A DNA stretch of 6,136 nucleotides from Acidobacteriota bacterium (GCA_021827245.1 JAKAWN010000401.1:1-6136); one strand, 5' to 3'. Shown: positions 1 to 6,136, counted from the stretch's first letter. The notes: generated from the letters alone by a model not told the origin. Numbers and translations are program-made.

Positions 1-38
1 GGCCCAAATCCGCCGGCTGATCGCCCTCGGTTCTGCTC

Positions 39-362
39 ATGCGTTGCTCCCGTCGCCCGGAATGGGCGCGGCCCCAACGCTACCGACCTCCACCGTCGCC
101 GGTCACGCATCTCTGCCGGAAGGACACGAATCTCCCGCTGCCTCACCCGGAACTCGCCACCCTGAAATCGAGCGTGATGGTCTTGGCCGGGCTCGGGCAG
201 GTCTTCGCTAGCCTGGCGCGCAGCTCAGCTCTGAGCGACACGGACCGGGAGACCCTACGGAAAGATATCGCTCATATTCGGATCGTCCTCGCCGGCCTCG
301 AACAGCAAACGCACGACTTCGCCAAAGCCGCGCTGATCGCCTGGGAGAGCCGCAGTGAGTAG
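39..362 (+). CDS. MobC-like mobilization accessory protein (start uncertain)
   Basis: A 107-residue reading frame that ends inside the start of the relaxase gene (8-base overlap), the usual place of a relaxosome accessory protein that helps a relaxase bind the transfer origin. The convincing part is the C-terminal two thirds, from about residue 36: it is predicted helical, reads LATLKSSVMVLAGLGQ and ends EQQTHDFAKAALIAWESRSE, which I associate with MobC-type proteins beside this relaxase class. Third codon positions there are strongly G/C, supporting translation. The first 35 residues are Arg/Pro-rich, not protein-like, and the ATG at 39 has no visible Shine-Dalgarno sequence. An in-frame stop at 18-20 prevents extension in this frame, while a different frame is open from the window edge to 211. 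The true N-terminus, expected to carry a ribbon-helix-helix DNA-binding domain, may therefore be in that frame (frameshift) or lost. The family call is from recall. Confidence 0.45.
   Translation: MRCSRRPEWARPQRYRPPPSPVTHLCRKDTNLPLPHPELATLKSSVMVLAGLGQVFASLARSSALSDTDRETLRKDIAHIRIVLAGLEQQTHDFAKAALIAWESRSE
343..347 (+). promoter_or_regulatory. Ribosome binding site of the relaxase
   Basis: GGGAG lies 7 bases before the GTG at 355, inside the last codons of the upstream accessory gene. It decides in favour of the GTG start over the internal ATG at residue 51 and suggests translational coupling of the two mobilization genes. Confidence 0.6.
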
Positions 363-1449
363 ACGGCCATTCCGGGTACAGACAGATGCCCCTGCCCCTC
401 TGGACATCGTCAGCCACGCAAGAGGGGGGCCTGGGGCATCCGTGAAGCTCACAGTCGGGCAGATCGAGCAAATCCGGCGCACCGTGCGGCGGGTACCGGA
501 AGTGATGGTGAAAGTCACCGGCGGCGGACGGAATATTGGCGCGGTTGCGGCCCACATTGCCTATATCAGCCACCACGGGGAAATCGAACTCGAGACCGAC
601 GACGGACAGCGGGTGTCCAAGACCGCCCAGAAGGAGCTGCTGAACGACTGGCATCTGGATCTTTCCGCCGGCCAGTATCGGCCGGCGCCGCGCTGCGCCA
701 AGAATTCGGTCGGCGGGATCAAGCTGGTGCACAACATCGTGCTGTCGATGCCGGCGCCAACGCCGCCGGACAAAGTGCTGGCGGCTGCGAAGACCTTCGC
801 TCGCGAGAAGTTCGGATTGAAATACCGCTACGCCATGGCGCTCCATACTCATCAACGACACCCGCACGTGCACTTGGTGGTAAAGGCCGAAAGCGTCGAT
901 GCCCCGCGCCTCCACATCGACAAGGCCATGTTGCGCGAATGGCGCCAGGATTTTGCGCGGATGATGCGGGACCAGGGCATCGCCGCCAATGCGACGCCCC
1001 GCGCCTTGCGGGGGCACAGCAAGGAAGCCGAGCGGGACTGCCACTACCGGACCAGGAGGCGGGGAACCTCATATGTGCTTCGCGAGAAGGTCGAACGCGC
1101 GTCCACAGAGCTGTCGAAGTCCGGCGCAATCCGAGACCCAGCGCGCGCCAAGCTGGCCGAGACGCGAAGGGTCATTACTACTGGCTGGCTGCGAGCGGCT
1201 GTACTACTCGAACAGCAAGGGGAAACCACCCTCGCCGGCGAGGTCCGACAATTCGTAAAGAGCCTGCCGCCAGCGCTCACTGACCGGGAGCAAATCGCTA
1301 TTGAGCTCGTCCGCAATGTGAAGGCTCAGAAATCAGCCCGGGCGCGAGAAGATGACGCGGTGCGCGAAAAGGTAGTCGAAAGAACACGGTGCAAGATCCT
1401 GCGTTACAACGAGCAATCTCACGCACCATCATTGTCGCCGACAGTCTAG
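355..1449 (+). CDS. Relaxase / mobilization nuclease (MobA/VirD2-like)
   Basis: A 364-residue relaxase that should nick the island's transfer origin and lead the cut strand into a recipient cell, using another element's conjugation pore. Motif I is around residues 66-72 (AHIAYIS), with Tyr70 the probable DNA-linking nucleophile. The metal-binding motif is at residues 164-173 (HTHQRHPHVH), followed by LVVKA. The core is followed by residues 187-219, rich in the Arg and helices usual for this group. The GTG start is backed by GGGAG 7 bases upstream and overlaps the accessory gene by 8 bases. Odd points: relatives I recall have Asp where His166 sits in motif III, and the last 20 or so residues (from about 345) look unrelated to the family, as if the end of the gene were replaced where the cargo begins. 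The relaxase domain call is firm; the exact MOB class is not settled. Confidence 0.88.
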   Translation: MSRRPFRVQTDAPAPLDIVSHARGGPGASVKLTVGQIEQIRRTVRRVPEVMVKVTGGGRNIGAVAAHIAYISHHGEIELETDDGQRVSKTAQKELLNDWHLDLSAGQYRPAPRCAKNSVGGIKLVHNIVLSMPAPTPPDKVLAAAKTFAREKFGLKYRYAMALHTHQRHPHVHLVVKAESVDAPRLHIDKAMLREWRQDFARMMRDQGIAANATPRALRGHSKEAERDCHYRTRRRGTSYVLREKVERASTELSKSGAIRDPARAKLAETRRVITTGWLRAAVLLEQQGETTLAGEVRQFVKSLPPALTDREQIAIELVRNVKAQKSARAREDDAVREKVVERTRCKILRYNEQSHAPSLSPTV

Positions 1450-1481
1450 CGGGAACCCAAGGAAGGACGTACCCTTTACAA

Positions 1482-2156
1482 ATGGGAACGGGTACGACAT
1501 TTCTAAGTGGCCGAAACCGCGGGAAAGGGGTCTACGGCTTTTCACACGACCTGCTCGTCGGTTGCCGCGAATTCGCGGAATTATCCAAGACCGTGAGCGA
1601 CAATAATGCGGCGTTCTCAATGAATATCGCTTGTGCGCTATTCGGCGGTTCATACCTAGAGGCGCGTCTCAACGAGGAGATTGCGCAGATAGCCAACGGT
1701 CCGGGTAGAAAGATCCGGCCGACGCGAAAGTGCTGGACTGTTCTCTATGAGGACCAGAAGGACATGGCCCCGAAGCAGAAATGGAACCTCATTGCCTCCA
1801 CCTGCCGCGGGCGCCTCTGGGACGCTTCCGTCGAGCCATTCCAGTCCTACGACCTCGTCCTTTCATTGCGCAACGAGTTAGCCCATTACAAGGGCATCGT
1901 TACCCGCAAGAGCGATCCGCCGGTCAAGAGGCTGAGGGCCCTAATGGCTCGATTCAAGGGACCGCGCGATCCGATGATGAAGGCTTTTCGGGTCGCGAGT
2001 TGGGTAGATGAGCTCCTGTCCGCTCCTGACCTAGGGTCTTGGGTCGCGGGCGTCATAGAGCACTTCGACGTGAATTTCGACCTTTTGCTGTTTGGACGCA
2101 GCCCAAAGTCCGTCAAGATTCGGAGACTCAGGCTACCTAAGACGATGACCGATTGA
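1482..2156 (+). CDS. HEPN-like protein with R-x4-H motif, function unknown
   Basis: Encodes 224 residues from the ATG at 1482. I do not recognise a named family, but the architecture is HEPN-like: an early helix with the pattern GGSYLEARLNEEI (residues 55-67), then a helix ending SLRNELAH (128-135) with Arg130 and His135 forming the R-x4-H motif of HEPN ribonucleases. A basic C-terminus (KSVKIRRLRLPK) follows. Many HEPN proteins are RNA-cleaving toxins or effectors, so RNase activity is plausible but unproven. The reading frame can be extended to a GTG at 1389, but that runs inside the relaxase gene and lacks a ribosome binding site. The ATG at 1482 lies 32 bases past the relaxase stop, with a purine-rich AAGGAAGGA at 1459-1467, rather far away (14 bases). 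The RES-domain gene follows on the same strand after 179 bases, so the two may be co-transcribed. No membrane segment or signal peptide is seen. Confidence 0.65.
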   Translation: MGTGTTFLSGRNRGKGVYGFSHDLLVGCREFAELSKTVSDNNAAFSMNIACALFGGSYLEARLNEEIAQIANGPGRKIRPTRKCWTVLYEDQKDMAPKQKWNLIASTCRGRLWDASVEPFQSYDLVLSLRNELAHYKGIVTRKSDPPVKRLRALMARFKGPRDPMMKAFRVASWVDELLSAPDLGSWVAGVIEHFDVNFDLLLFGRSPKSVKIRRLRLPKTMTD

Positions 2157-2285
2157 GATATGGCGCCTCCGGAACCACGGCCACTGGTCGTGCAGTCGTC
2201 GACGGCCAAATTGTGGCGCTGGATGAACCAACCGGATTCCAGTCAAGATGACACAGCCACTAACGCCAACCAAGCTTACATGAAA

Positions 2286-2310
2286 CCCCGATGGCGCTCC
2301 GCTAATGGGG
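2286..2310 (+). promoter_or_regulatory. Possible hairpin in the leader of the RES gene
   Basis: CCCC at 2286-2289 can pair with GGGG at 2307-2310, and inside it GCG (2294-2296) pairs with CGC (2300-2302) around a CTC loop, leaving a symmetric 4-base internal loop. It ends 14 bases before the Shine-Dalgarno of the RES gene, so it could affect translation. The stems are short, and in a GC-rich leader this may be chance. Confidence 0.2.
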
Positions 2311-2324
2311 CTTCGCATGGCAGC

Positions 2325-2328
2325 GAGG
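2325..2328 (+). promoter_or_regulatory. Ribosome binding site of the RES gene
   Basis: GAGG, 7 bases before the ATG at 2336. It favours this start over a second in-frame ATG at 2351, five codons further on. Confidence 0.5.
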
Positions 2329-2335
2329 CGAAAGA

Positions 2336-3613
2336 ATGGACCGCTTGACAATGCGTGACAGCTATGTCTGTACGGAATGCGTCGAAGACGAAGATCTTCA
2401 GGCGTTCATTGAGACAAATGCGTCAGACAGCGGAGATGGCTGCACGTTCTGCGGCGCTGAAGGCAATGATGTCATCGCCTGTAGATTTTTGGACCTGATG
2501 TGCCACATCGAGGGTTGCATCAGGCGCGAATACGATCTCGCCGCGAACAACCTCGAGTGGGAAGGCGCAGAGGGTGGGTGGCTCGGCGCGGACCACTGGG
2601 ACACCCCCGATCTCCTGCGCGATAAAATCGGGATCGGGCTCCCACGAGACCACGAGGATACCTTGTTCGACGCCATGTGCTCGTATCTTGAGCACACAGA
2701 CTGGTGCGTGAAAAACCCCTATGGGGAAAGCGGGCTGGAGCACCTACAGTTCGATTGGGACGAGCTCACAAATATTGCGAAGCATCACACTCGGTTCTTC
2801 CTTGGAGAACAAAGGCGCGAGCGTGATCGTGGCTTTGTCAGCGAGCGTTCCGATCCGGGCGGCTTTTTAAAGCAAATCGGTAACTGCGCGATACGGCTCG
2901 AGCTGGTCTCCACACTTCAAGCAGGTACTAGTCTGTATAGAGTCCGCTTCCACGAAGGCAACCCACCATTTACGTCGCCCACAGACCTGGGACCGCCTCC
3001 TGTCGAAGGCGCGTTCGTATCGAACCGAATGAGCCCTCCCGGCATCGTAATGTTTTATGCTGCCCTTGACCAAGACACGGCGTTGGCTGAGACATGCGAG
3101 AAGGCAGGCGGCTACAGCATTGGGCAGTTTCAGACGCTCCGACACCTACGCGTTCTCGACCTCACAAAGGCCCCGGAACCTCCTGGTTTTTTTGCTCTAG
3201 AACCTGACAGCCGAGAGTGGCGTCGACACGAGGCCATTTTCTTCGAAGAATTCATTGCAGACCTCACCAAATCCATAAAACGGGACAATCGCGTTCACCT
3301 CGAATACGTGCCCACGCAGATCATAATCGAGTATTTTCGTCGCCGATTTCACGCCGACCTGGCGGGCGATCCGTTAGATGGAGTTATCTACCCTAGCTCT
3401 AGAAAAATAGATGGCGTGGCTGTTGTTTTGTTCTGTGACCAGTCACTCGTGATAGGTACGCCAGAAGATGAGTTTGGGTCCCCCGCGGAGGACAACAAGT
3501 GGCTAGAGCTTGTGACCGCAGACTGCATCACGCTTTCTGTCGAGGAAGCCTCAGCTATGTTGCAAGATGATCCAGAGATTGACTTATCTGGATTCATCGA
3601 CAGCCCAGAGTGA
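2336..3613 (+). CDS. RES-domain protein with HEPN-associated N-terminal domain
   Basis: A 425-residue two-part protein. Residues 12-39 hold two Cys pairs (Cys12/Cys15 and Cys36/Cys39), a likely zinc ribbon. It leads into an acidic, helical region up to about residue 160 that resembles the HEPN/RES N-terminal domain (named HEPN-associated N-terminal domain in databases). From about residue 185 comes a RES domain: LYRVRF with Arg202, then NRMSPPG with Arg231, Tyr241 in FYAA, Glu252 in ALAET, and Ser354/Ser355 in IYPSSR, matching the Arg-Glu-Ser residues that name the family. RES toxins such as MbcT consume NAD+ by phosphorolysis or hydrolysis, so NAD+ depletion is the expected activity. Canonical RES toxins sit beside a small Xre/MbcA-type antitoxin. 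None is visible here; the upstream gene is HEPN-like instead, and the protein is much longer than the roughly 150-230-residue toxins. A sensor-effector arrangement, with the N-terminal part as sensor or regulator, is inference. Confidence 0.82.
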   Translation: MDRLTMRDSYVCTECVEDEDLQAFIETNASDSGDGCTFCGAEGNDVIACRFLDLMCHIEGCIRREYDLAANNLEWEGAEGGWLGADHWDTPDLLRDKIGIGLPRDHEDTLFDAMCSYLEHTDWCVKNPYGESGLEHLQFDWDELTNIAKHHTRFFLGEQRRERDRGFVSERSDPGGFLKQIGNCAIRLELVSTLQAGTSLYRVRFHEGNPPFTSPTDLGPPPVEGAFVSNRMSPPGIVMFYAALDQDTALAETCEKAGGYSIGQFQTLRHLRVLDLTKAPEPPGFFALEPDSREWRRHEAIFFEEFIADLTKSIKRDNRVHLEYVPTQIIIEYFRRRFHADLAGDPLDGVIYPSSRKIDGVAVVLFCDQSLVIGTPEDEFGSPAEDNKWLELVTADCITLSVEEASAMLQDDPEIDLSGFIDSPE

Positions 3614-3648
3614 CTGCAGGTTGGTGGTGCCGAGTGCTTGGGTTTCAA

Positions 3649-4230
3649 CTACAAGCCAATCGCCTTGTTCCAGTCATCCACATACATGTAGATCCGCGCG
3701 AATTCGCTGGGCAGCAGCATGCGGTTGTGGGCGATGAAGTTACGTGCTTTTTCCAGCTCATCCATCCGCTGTTTCAGCCAGTGTTGCGATGGCACGATAT
3801 CTTTGAAGTGGTCCCACTTGTCGATAATGATCAGCGCCAGCTGTCCGAAGTCTACGAACCCGAGAATGTCAGCTTTCTCGCCTTCGAGCCACGAGTCCTT
3901 TAATGCGGTTTCCTTTCGTGACTCGGCGAACTTCTTTACGTTCGCAGGAAGCTTGTCAGCCCAATCGACGCCTTCCTTTTCTTCCAGCGCATCCCGAATG
4001 AACTGACGAATCTCATTCTCAAAGCAGAAGATCACTGCGTACAAGCGCGCCATCTCAAGAGCGTCATTGCGGCGTCCAACGCTGTATGGGCTTAGCGCTT
4101 CCTGCATTAGGTCTTCAGCGTCTTTGGTTGAGCTGGCCCCTATCTGGATTCCAGCCTTTCGAAATTTTTCCGCTTCTGCCTCAAAGATAAGACCGCGAAA
4201 CAGGAAGTCGGTGAGATCCTTACTTTCCAA
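3649..4230 (-). CDS. Swt1-family HEPN domain protein (TTG start)
   Basis: A 193-residue protein translated from a TTG at 4230-4228. The frame is open to an ATG at 4356, but those extra 42 residues lie inside the DUF5343 gene and look like antisense-style low-quality sequence. GGGAG at 4242-4238, 7 bases upstream, decides for the TTG. The body is helical. The end carries EKARNFIAHNR, in which Arg163 and His168 form the HEPN R-x4-H motif, followed by PSEFARIYMYVDDWNKA, typical in my recall of the Swt1-type HEPN family named after the yeast RNA endonuclease Swt1. The start overlaps the DUF5343 stop by 11 bases, so the two genes are surely one translationally coupled unit. RNA cleavage is the family expectation, not shown. 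The gene converges with the RES gene across 35 bases. Confidence 0.8.
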   Translation of the reverse strand: MESKDLTDFLFRGLIFEAEAEKFRKAGIQIGASSTKDAEDLMQEALSPYSVGRRNDALEMARLYAVIFCFENEIRQFIRDALEEKEGVDWADKLPANVKKFAESRKETALKDSWLEGEKADILGFVDFGQLALIIIDKWDHFKDIVPSQHWLKQRMDELEKARNFIAHNRMLLPSEFARIYMYVDDWNKAIGL

Positions 4231-4858
4231 TGATGTGCTCCCGCAGCGATTTGAAGATAGCGTTGTAGACCTCAACATCCTTGGTCGCCGGCAGGTGAAT
4301 CTCAATGTTGTAGTGCAATCCAGGCGCCCTGAACTGTAGACCCTCCTGTTCCTCATCCTGGTCGGATTCGCCCTTCTTCCTCCTCTCCTTAGACGGCGCC
4401 TTCTCGTCCTTTGGTGGAGCTGGCGGCGGCGTCCCCTTCTTGGTTAAATCCGCAAGCGGCAGCAGCGCCATGAACGTTCTCGTCATGATGCTCGCGTTGT
4501 TATCGCTGGTGTTGTGAAAGCTCTTGAACTTACCCTGGATCGCCGCCCTGTCGGCTTCGGTAGGGTGCTCCTTGATTAGAAAGATATCTCCATATGCTTC
4601 CTTCATGCCTTCACCCAGCACAGCTTTCGAGCGGGTGTGATCTCTGTAGTCGCTGTAGCGCTGGGTGGGGCGACCATCACTACTCAGAAAGCCAAGGGCC
4701 TTCAACAGTGCGATAAAGGCGCGATCGTTCGTCGAAGTGAAACCCCAATCTTTAAGGTGCTGGGTTGTGAAGCGCTCTGGCGGTTGCCCGTCCCTGATCT
4801 TCTGAAATAGGTCTGGGATGCGCCCTGAGGGAAGCACGTAGGTGTTCGTAAGTGCCAT
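4220..4858 (-). CDS. DUF5343 family protein, partner of the HEPN gene
   Basis: A 212-residue protein. Residues 1-90 match what I recall of DUF5343: MALTNTYV, GRIPDLFQKIRDGQ, LKDWGFTSTNDRAFIALLKALGFL, then DGRPTQRYSDYRDHTRSK and a GEGMKEAYGDIF segment. This is probably a winged-helix-like small domain. Residues about 139-175 form a Pro/Lys/Glu-rich linker that is probably disordered, and the last 35 residues (LHYNIEIHLPATKD..VYNAIFKSLREH) form a compact tail. The ATG at 4858 has AGGTG four bases upstream. The next gene on the strand overlaps its stop, so it is the first gene of a two-gene unit. The molecular function of DUF5343 is unknown to me. From context it may regulate, recruit or neutralise the HEPN protein, but this is conjecture. 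It could equally be a nucleic-acid sensor. Confidence 0.8.
   Translation of the reverse strand: MALTNTYVLPSGRIPDLFQKIRDGQPPERFTTQHLKDWGFTSTNDRAFIALLKALGFLSSDGRPTQRYSDYRDHTRSKAVLGEGMKEAYGDIFLIKEHPTEADRAAIQGKFKSFHNTSDNNASIMTRTFMALLPLADLTKKGTPPPAPPKDEKAPSKERRKKGESDQDEEQEGLQFRAPGLHYNIEIHLPATKDVEVYNAIFKSLREHIIGK
4238..4242 (-). promoter_or_regulatory. Ribosome binding site of the Swt1-type HEPN gene
   Basis: GGGAG on the minus strand, 7 bases before the TTG, lying within the last codons of the DUF5343 gene. It identifies the non-ATG start and implies that translation of the HEPN protein depends on that of its neighbour. Confidence 0.6.
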
Positions 4859-4926
4859 AGATCACCTGGAGGTTCCGAAACTCGGCGATCTTCCTCTTTT
4901 TGAGGGACAAAACCAATGCTTGGCTA

Positions 4927-4957
4927 TTAGATTCTAAGCCTTCAATTGAATAAGTAA
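4927..4957 (-). promoter_or_regulatory. Candidate promoter/operator upstream of the DUF5343 gene
   Basis: Two palindromes sit in the 128-base space between the integrase end and the DUF5343 start: TTCAATTGAA (4941-4950, perfect, 10 bases) and TTAGATTCTAA (4927-4937, 5-base arms around one base). On the minus strand TAGAAT (4936-4931) could be a -10 element and TTACTT (4957-4952) a -35, but the 15-base spacing is short. The first palindrome would lie between the two boxes, as a repressor operator would. No repressor gene is visible in the window. Confidence 0.25.
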
Positions 4958-4986
4958 CCTCGCTACATAGAGGTGTATGGGGTGCC

Positions 4987-6136
4987 TCATGCCGTTGGTT
5001 GGGGGCGATAGATCGGCACCACGTTGCTGCTAGCCGGCTTAAGCCCATCCAGATAGTCGGCCCATGCCTGCATCATCTTTCGGCGCTCTTCGAGCCGCTG
5101 TGCCCGGTTATACGCTGCGCGGACCTTGTTGCGCTCGGCGTGTGCTAGTTGCAGCTCAATCACATCCGGCGGGAATCCCTGTTCGTTGAGGAGTGTGCTG
5201 GCCATGCTGCGAAAGCCGTGACCCGTCTGCTCGTCACTCGTATACCCGAGCCTGCGCAGCGACGCATTTATGGTGTTATCCGACATTGGACGTTCCGCCG
5301 ACAGGAGGGATGGGAAGACATAGCGGCCGCGTCCAGTGAGGGCGTGAAGCTCGCGGACGATCGCGACAGCCTGCCGCGACAGCGGGACAATGTGTTGCTC
5401 TCCCATCTTCATGCGCGCCGCTGGAATGCGCCACTCCGCCCCTTCCAGGTCGAACTCGGACCATTCCGCGCCGCGCAGCTCGCCAGGGCGAACGAAGACC
5501 AGTGGTGCGAGCTTCAAAGCCATGGCGGTGACCGGCTGTCCGGTGTAGCCGTCGATTGCCCGAAGGAGCTCCCCGACGCGCGCCGGTTCGGTGACCGAGG
5601 CGAAGTTGCGGGACTTCACCGGCGCCAGGGCATCCTTGAGGTCGGCCGCGACGTCGTGCTGTGCTCGGCCAGTCGCCACGGCATATCGGAACACCCTCCC
5701 CGCCAGTGAGCGCACACGGTGTGCGGTCTCATGCTTTCCTCGCGCCTCGATGCGCCGAAGGGCCGCCAGTAGCTCCTGGGCGGTGATAGATGCGATGGGA
5801 CGGCTTCCGACGTAGGGGTACAGAAAGCTCTTGAGCCGGGTCCCCAGGATGTCCATCGTCTCCACAGCGAGCGACTTGCTTTGCAGGTCCAGCCATTCCT
5901 TCGCGATCGCCTCGAAGGTCTCGACCTGTGTGGCTCGCTCAGCCTGGCGCTTAGCGCTCGGATCGATCCCGTCCGCCACCAGCTTGCGCGCGTCTTCGCG
6001 CTTCTCGCGCGCCCGCTTCAGGGGTACGTCGGGGTATGCGCCGAGCGTCAGGAGCTTCTCTACCCCACCCATTCGATATCGGAAGCGCCACAGGCGCCCG
6101 CCGGTCGGGGTGACGAGCATGAACAGTCCCCGCTCG
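4987..6136 (-). CDS. P4-type tyrosine recombinase / integrase (5' end cut by window edge)
   Basis: Site-specific integrase that would insert and excise the island, usually at a tRNA 3' end. The frame is open through the window edge: codons ERGLF precede the internal Met at 6120-6118, so that Met is not the start, and the real start lies roughly 20-30 residues beyond. Numbering from that Met: residues 1-60 form the arm-binding domain (TPTGGRLWRFRYR, LGAYPDVPLKRAR). The catalytic domain has Arg211 in FVRPGELRGAEW, Lys238 in ARMKMGEQHIVPLS, His301 and Arg304 in HGFR, His327 in LAHAERN and Tyr337 in AAYNRA, so all six catalytic positions look intact. The gene ends 128 bases before the DUF5343 gene on the same strand. 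An attachment site would be expected to the right of the window, since such integrases usually start next to it. The enzyme appears functional. Confidence 0.93.
   Translation of the reverse strand, partial: ERGLFMLVTPTGGRLWRFRYRMGGVEKLLTLGAYPDVPLKRAREKREDARKLVADGIDPSAKRQAERATQVETFEAIAKEWLDLQSKSLAVETMDILGTRLKSFLYPYVGSRPIASITAQELLAALRRIEARGKHETAHRVRSLAGRVFRYAVATGRAQHDVAADLKDALAPVKSRNFASVTEPARVGELLRAIDGYTGQPVTAMALKLAPLVFVRPGELRGAEWSEFDLEGAEWRIPAARMKMGEQHIVPLSRQAVAIVRELHALTGRGRYVFPSLLSAERPMSDNTINASLRRLGYTSDEQTGHGFRSMASTLLNEQGFPPDVIELQLAHAERNKVRAAYNRAQRLEERRKMMQAWADYLDGLKPASSNVVPIYRPQPTA

Noticed and set aside
208..1044. Long 278-residue open frame on the minus strand opposite the relaxase
   Set aside because: It is the antisense shadow of a GC-rich relaxase gene with clear motifs; its translation is Arg/Pro/His-rich with no recognisable domain.
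1389..1481. N-terminal extension of the HEPN-like protein to a GTG at 1389
   Set aside because: It lies within the relaxase gene, has no Shine-Dalgarno sequence, and its residues do not continue the HEPN helices.
2160..2348. 62-residue + frame between the HEPN-like and RES genes, a possible small antitoxin
   Set aside because: No ribosome binding site, no recognisable Xre/MbcA or AbrB-type pattern, low-complexity composition, and it overlaps the RES start. Kept as a weak possibility only.
3614..3648. Bidirectional terminator between the convergent RES and HEPN genes
   Set aside because: Only a weak 5-base GCTTG/CAAGC stem near 3631-3657 with an 11-base loop and no T-run on either strand; not convincing.
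4231..4356. Extension of the Swt1-type HEPN protein to an ATG at 4356
   Set aside because: The 42 added residues are Arg/Ser/Thr-rich and out of frame inside the DUF5343 gene, while a well-placed GGGAG precedes the TTG at 4230.
4893..4906. CCTC-TTTTT-GAGG hairpin downstream of the integrase as a terminator
   Set aside because: Only four base pairs, and no U-tract follows on the strand of the integrase transcript.
5149..5709. 186-residue + frame opposite the integrase
   Set aside because: Antisense to an integrase with all catalytic residues; no domain recognised.

Overview
The window looks like one side of an integrated mobilizable genomic island from a GC-rich proteobacterium, most likely beta- or gammaproteobacterial. 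The P4-type integrase and the relaxase both use G/C-ending codons heavily and resemble proteins I associate with islands of such hosts. The taxon is inferred from recalled protein style, not from a search.

Layout from left to right: (1) 39-1449, + strand, is the mobilization module: a small MobC-like accessory protein, whose start is uncertain, overlaps a relaxase that begins at a GTG. (2) About 1482-3613, + strand, is a two-gene cargo module by eye richer in A/T: a protein with a HEPN-type R-x4-H motif, then a 425-residue protein with an N-terminal zinc-ribbon/HEPN-associated region and a C-terminal RES (NAD+-consuming) domain. (3) 3649-4858, - strand and convergent with the RES gene, is a second cargo pair: a DUF5343 protein, then a Swt1-type HEPN protein whose TTG start overlaps the end of the DUF5343 gene. 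(4) 4987-6136, - strand, is a tyrosine recombinase cut off at its N-terminus by the window edge.

The backbone genes (integrase, relaxase, accessory protein) would excise or integrate the island and let it be transferred with help from a co-resident conjugative machine; no mating-pair-formation genes are visible. Between them sit four cargo genes, two with a clear R-x4-H HEPN motif and one with a probable HEPN-associated domain fused to RES. This composition resembles anti-phage or toxin-like conflict cargo. The defence role is inference from domain families and context; nothing here demonstrates it. No tRNA, rRNA, CRISPR array, insertion sequence or convincing intrinsic terminator was found.
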